Source: a virus. Taken from it: a stretch of 38,962 bases of DNA. Below are positions 38,555-38,962 of this stretch, one piece after another. A program made the position numbers and the translations under genes. The notes below the pieces were generated by a model. That model had not been told where the DNA came from. It searched no databases and saw only the letters and a list, made by a program, of their open reading frames with translations. Every line of letters starts with the position of its first letter. Within the stretch, counting starts at the first letter, position 1. Location: positions 1 through 38,962 of the IMG/VR virus record IMGVR_UViG_3300025585_000091, one strand, 5' to 3'.

Positions 38555-38869
38555 ATGACTGTCAAGTCCCGAATGGTGAACAACATCCCAATGTCCACCA
38601 TCTACGATGGTATGTCCATCAGCCGACTTCGCAAGTTGGAAGCGTTGGAGAACAAGGCATGGGTCGAAACTTACGAGGCTGACCCGTTGGAAACCTTGGG
38701 CGACGACGCTTTCATGGAAGCAGTTGAGCAGCGGTTCGCAGAACTGTGCAAGCGTGCCGCCATCAAGGCAGGCTGGCATGCCAGCAAGCGTGCAAATAAC
38801 TTTGCACGCATGCAAAGCAAGAAGAATCATCCATCTAACCGTAAGACCACAATCAAGAAGGGCAAGTAA
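38555..38869 (+). CDS. Small basic protein upstream of SSB-like gene (104 aa)
   Basis: ATG 38555 after GAAAGGAAAG; the frame is open 19 codons upstream across the promoter region, which I reject. Helical (SISRLRKLEALENKAWVETYEADPLETLGDDAFMEAVEQRF), with a Lys/Arg-rich tail (KRANNFARM...RKTTIKKGK) that could bind nucleic acid. It contains a CTTTGCA/TGCAAAG hairpin. Its end is repeated at 2-52 with five differences. One base separates it from the SSB-like gene. Confidence 0.74.
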   Translation: MTVKSRMVNNIPMSTIYDGMSISRLRKLEALENKAWVETYEADPLETLGDDAFMEAVEQRFAELCKRAAIKAGWHASKRANNFARMQSKKNHPSNRKTTIKKGK

Positions 38870-38962
38870 CATGAGTGATGAACAGACCGTGACAAACGAC
38901 GGGCGCAAGATCAGTGTCAGTTTCTCCCGTAAGGTTTCGGACGGAAACTATGGCACCATCGA
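38818..38962. repeat. Terminal repeat, right copy
   Basis: Right copy of 1-145 (see left copy); 126 identical bases at 38837-38962 preceded by 19 with five differences. Confidence 0.9.
38871..38962 (+). CDS. 5' end of the SSB-like gene (wraps to 54)
   Basis: The first 30 codons plus two bases of the gene complete at 54-587, identical to it as far as the window runs; truncated by the window edge. Counts as the same gene in a circular map. Confidence 0.88.
   Translation, partial: MSDEQTVTNDGRKISVSFSRKVSDGNYGTI

Overview
The window is one complete phage genome closed on itself. Bases 20-145 recur exactly at 38837-38962, and the 19 bases before them recur with five differences, so the unit is about 38.8 kb, either circular or terminally redundant. 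The structural genes are those of a short-tailed podovirus: terminase pair, portal, scaffold, capsid, head-tail adaptor, tail nozzle, fibres and a very large internal/ejection-type protein. There is no tail tube, sheath or classical tape measure. The host is probably an actinobacterium or a related Gram-positive. This rests on LexA boxes of the CGAAC-N4-GTTCG type, DnaA boxes of the TTGTCCACA type, a VanY-like endolysin and frequent GTG starts. It is an inference; the host is not named by the sequence.

Layout. A 1.1 kb control region (about 30.34-31.45 kb) separates two divergent arms. Leftward (minus strand), from 30.34 down to 8.24 kb, runs the late operon: small and large terminase, zinc-ribbon protein, portal, small basic proteins, scaffold, capsid, adaptor, nozzle, fibre proteins, internal virion proteins, holin-like protein, endolysin and a LamG-like tail protein. 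Rightward (plus strand), from 31.45 kb through the end of the window and on through 1-8.24 kb, runs the early/middle arm. It begins with small unknown proteins and very short membrane peptides, then an AAA+ ATPase/VWA-like pair, a Cas4-like nuclease, an SSB-like protein, a tRNA, a DnaB-like helicase, an archaeo-eukaryotic-type primase, RusA, an adenine methyltransferase, a secreted lytic transglycosylase and many small overlapping genes. The arms meet at overlapping stop codons near 8.24 kb.

No DNA polymerase is recognisable. The phage appears to bring primase, helicase, SSB and recombination enzymes and to use the host polymerase. The control region fits this: three DnaA-box-like 9-mers lie within 31 bases, three GTTAGGCT iterons sit exactly 23 bases apart, and three perfect plus one imperfect LexA boxes are interleaved with them. 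This looks like a host-initiator origin combined with an SOS-responsive switch. No integrase or phage repressor was recognised.

The most unusual signal is genome-wide. A 13-base palindrome with consensus TYTCKGNCMGARA occurs about 20 times on either side of and within genes, often at gene junctions, and once between the -35 and -10 of a candidate promoter. A second signal is a set of hairpins that place the Shine-Dalgarno sequence in the loop in front of several right-arm genes, with one compensatory base change. A tRNA T-arm/acceptor minihelix, Z-DNA-prone tracts and paralogous 27-29 residue membrane peptides complete an unusually structured right arm.
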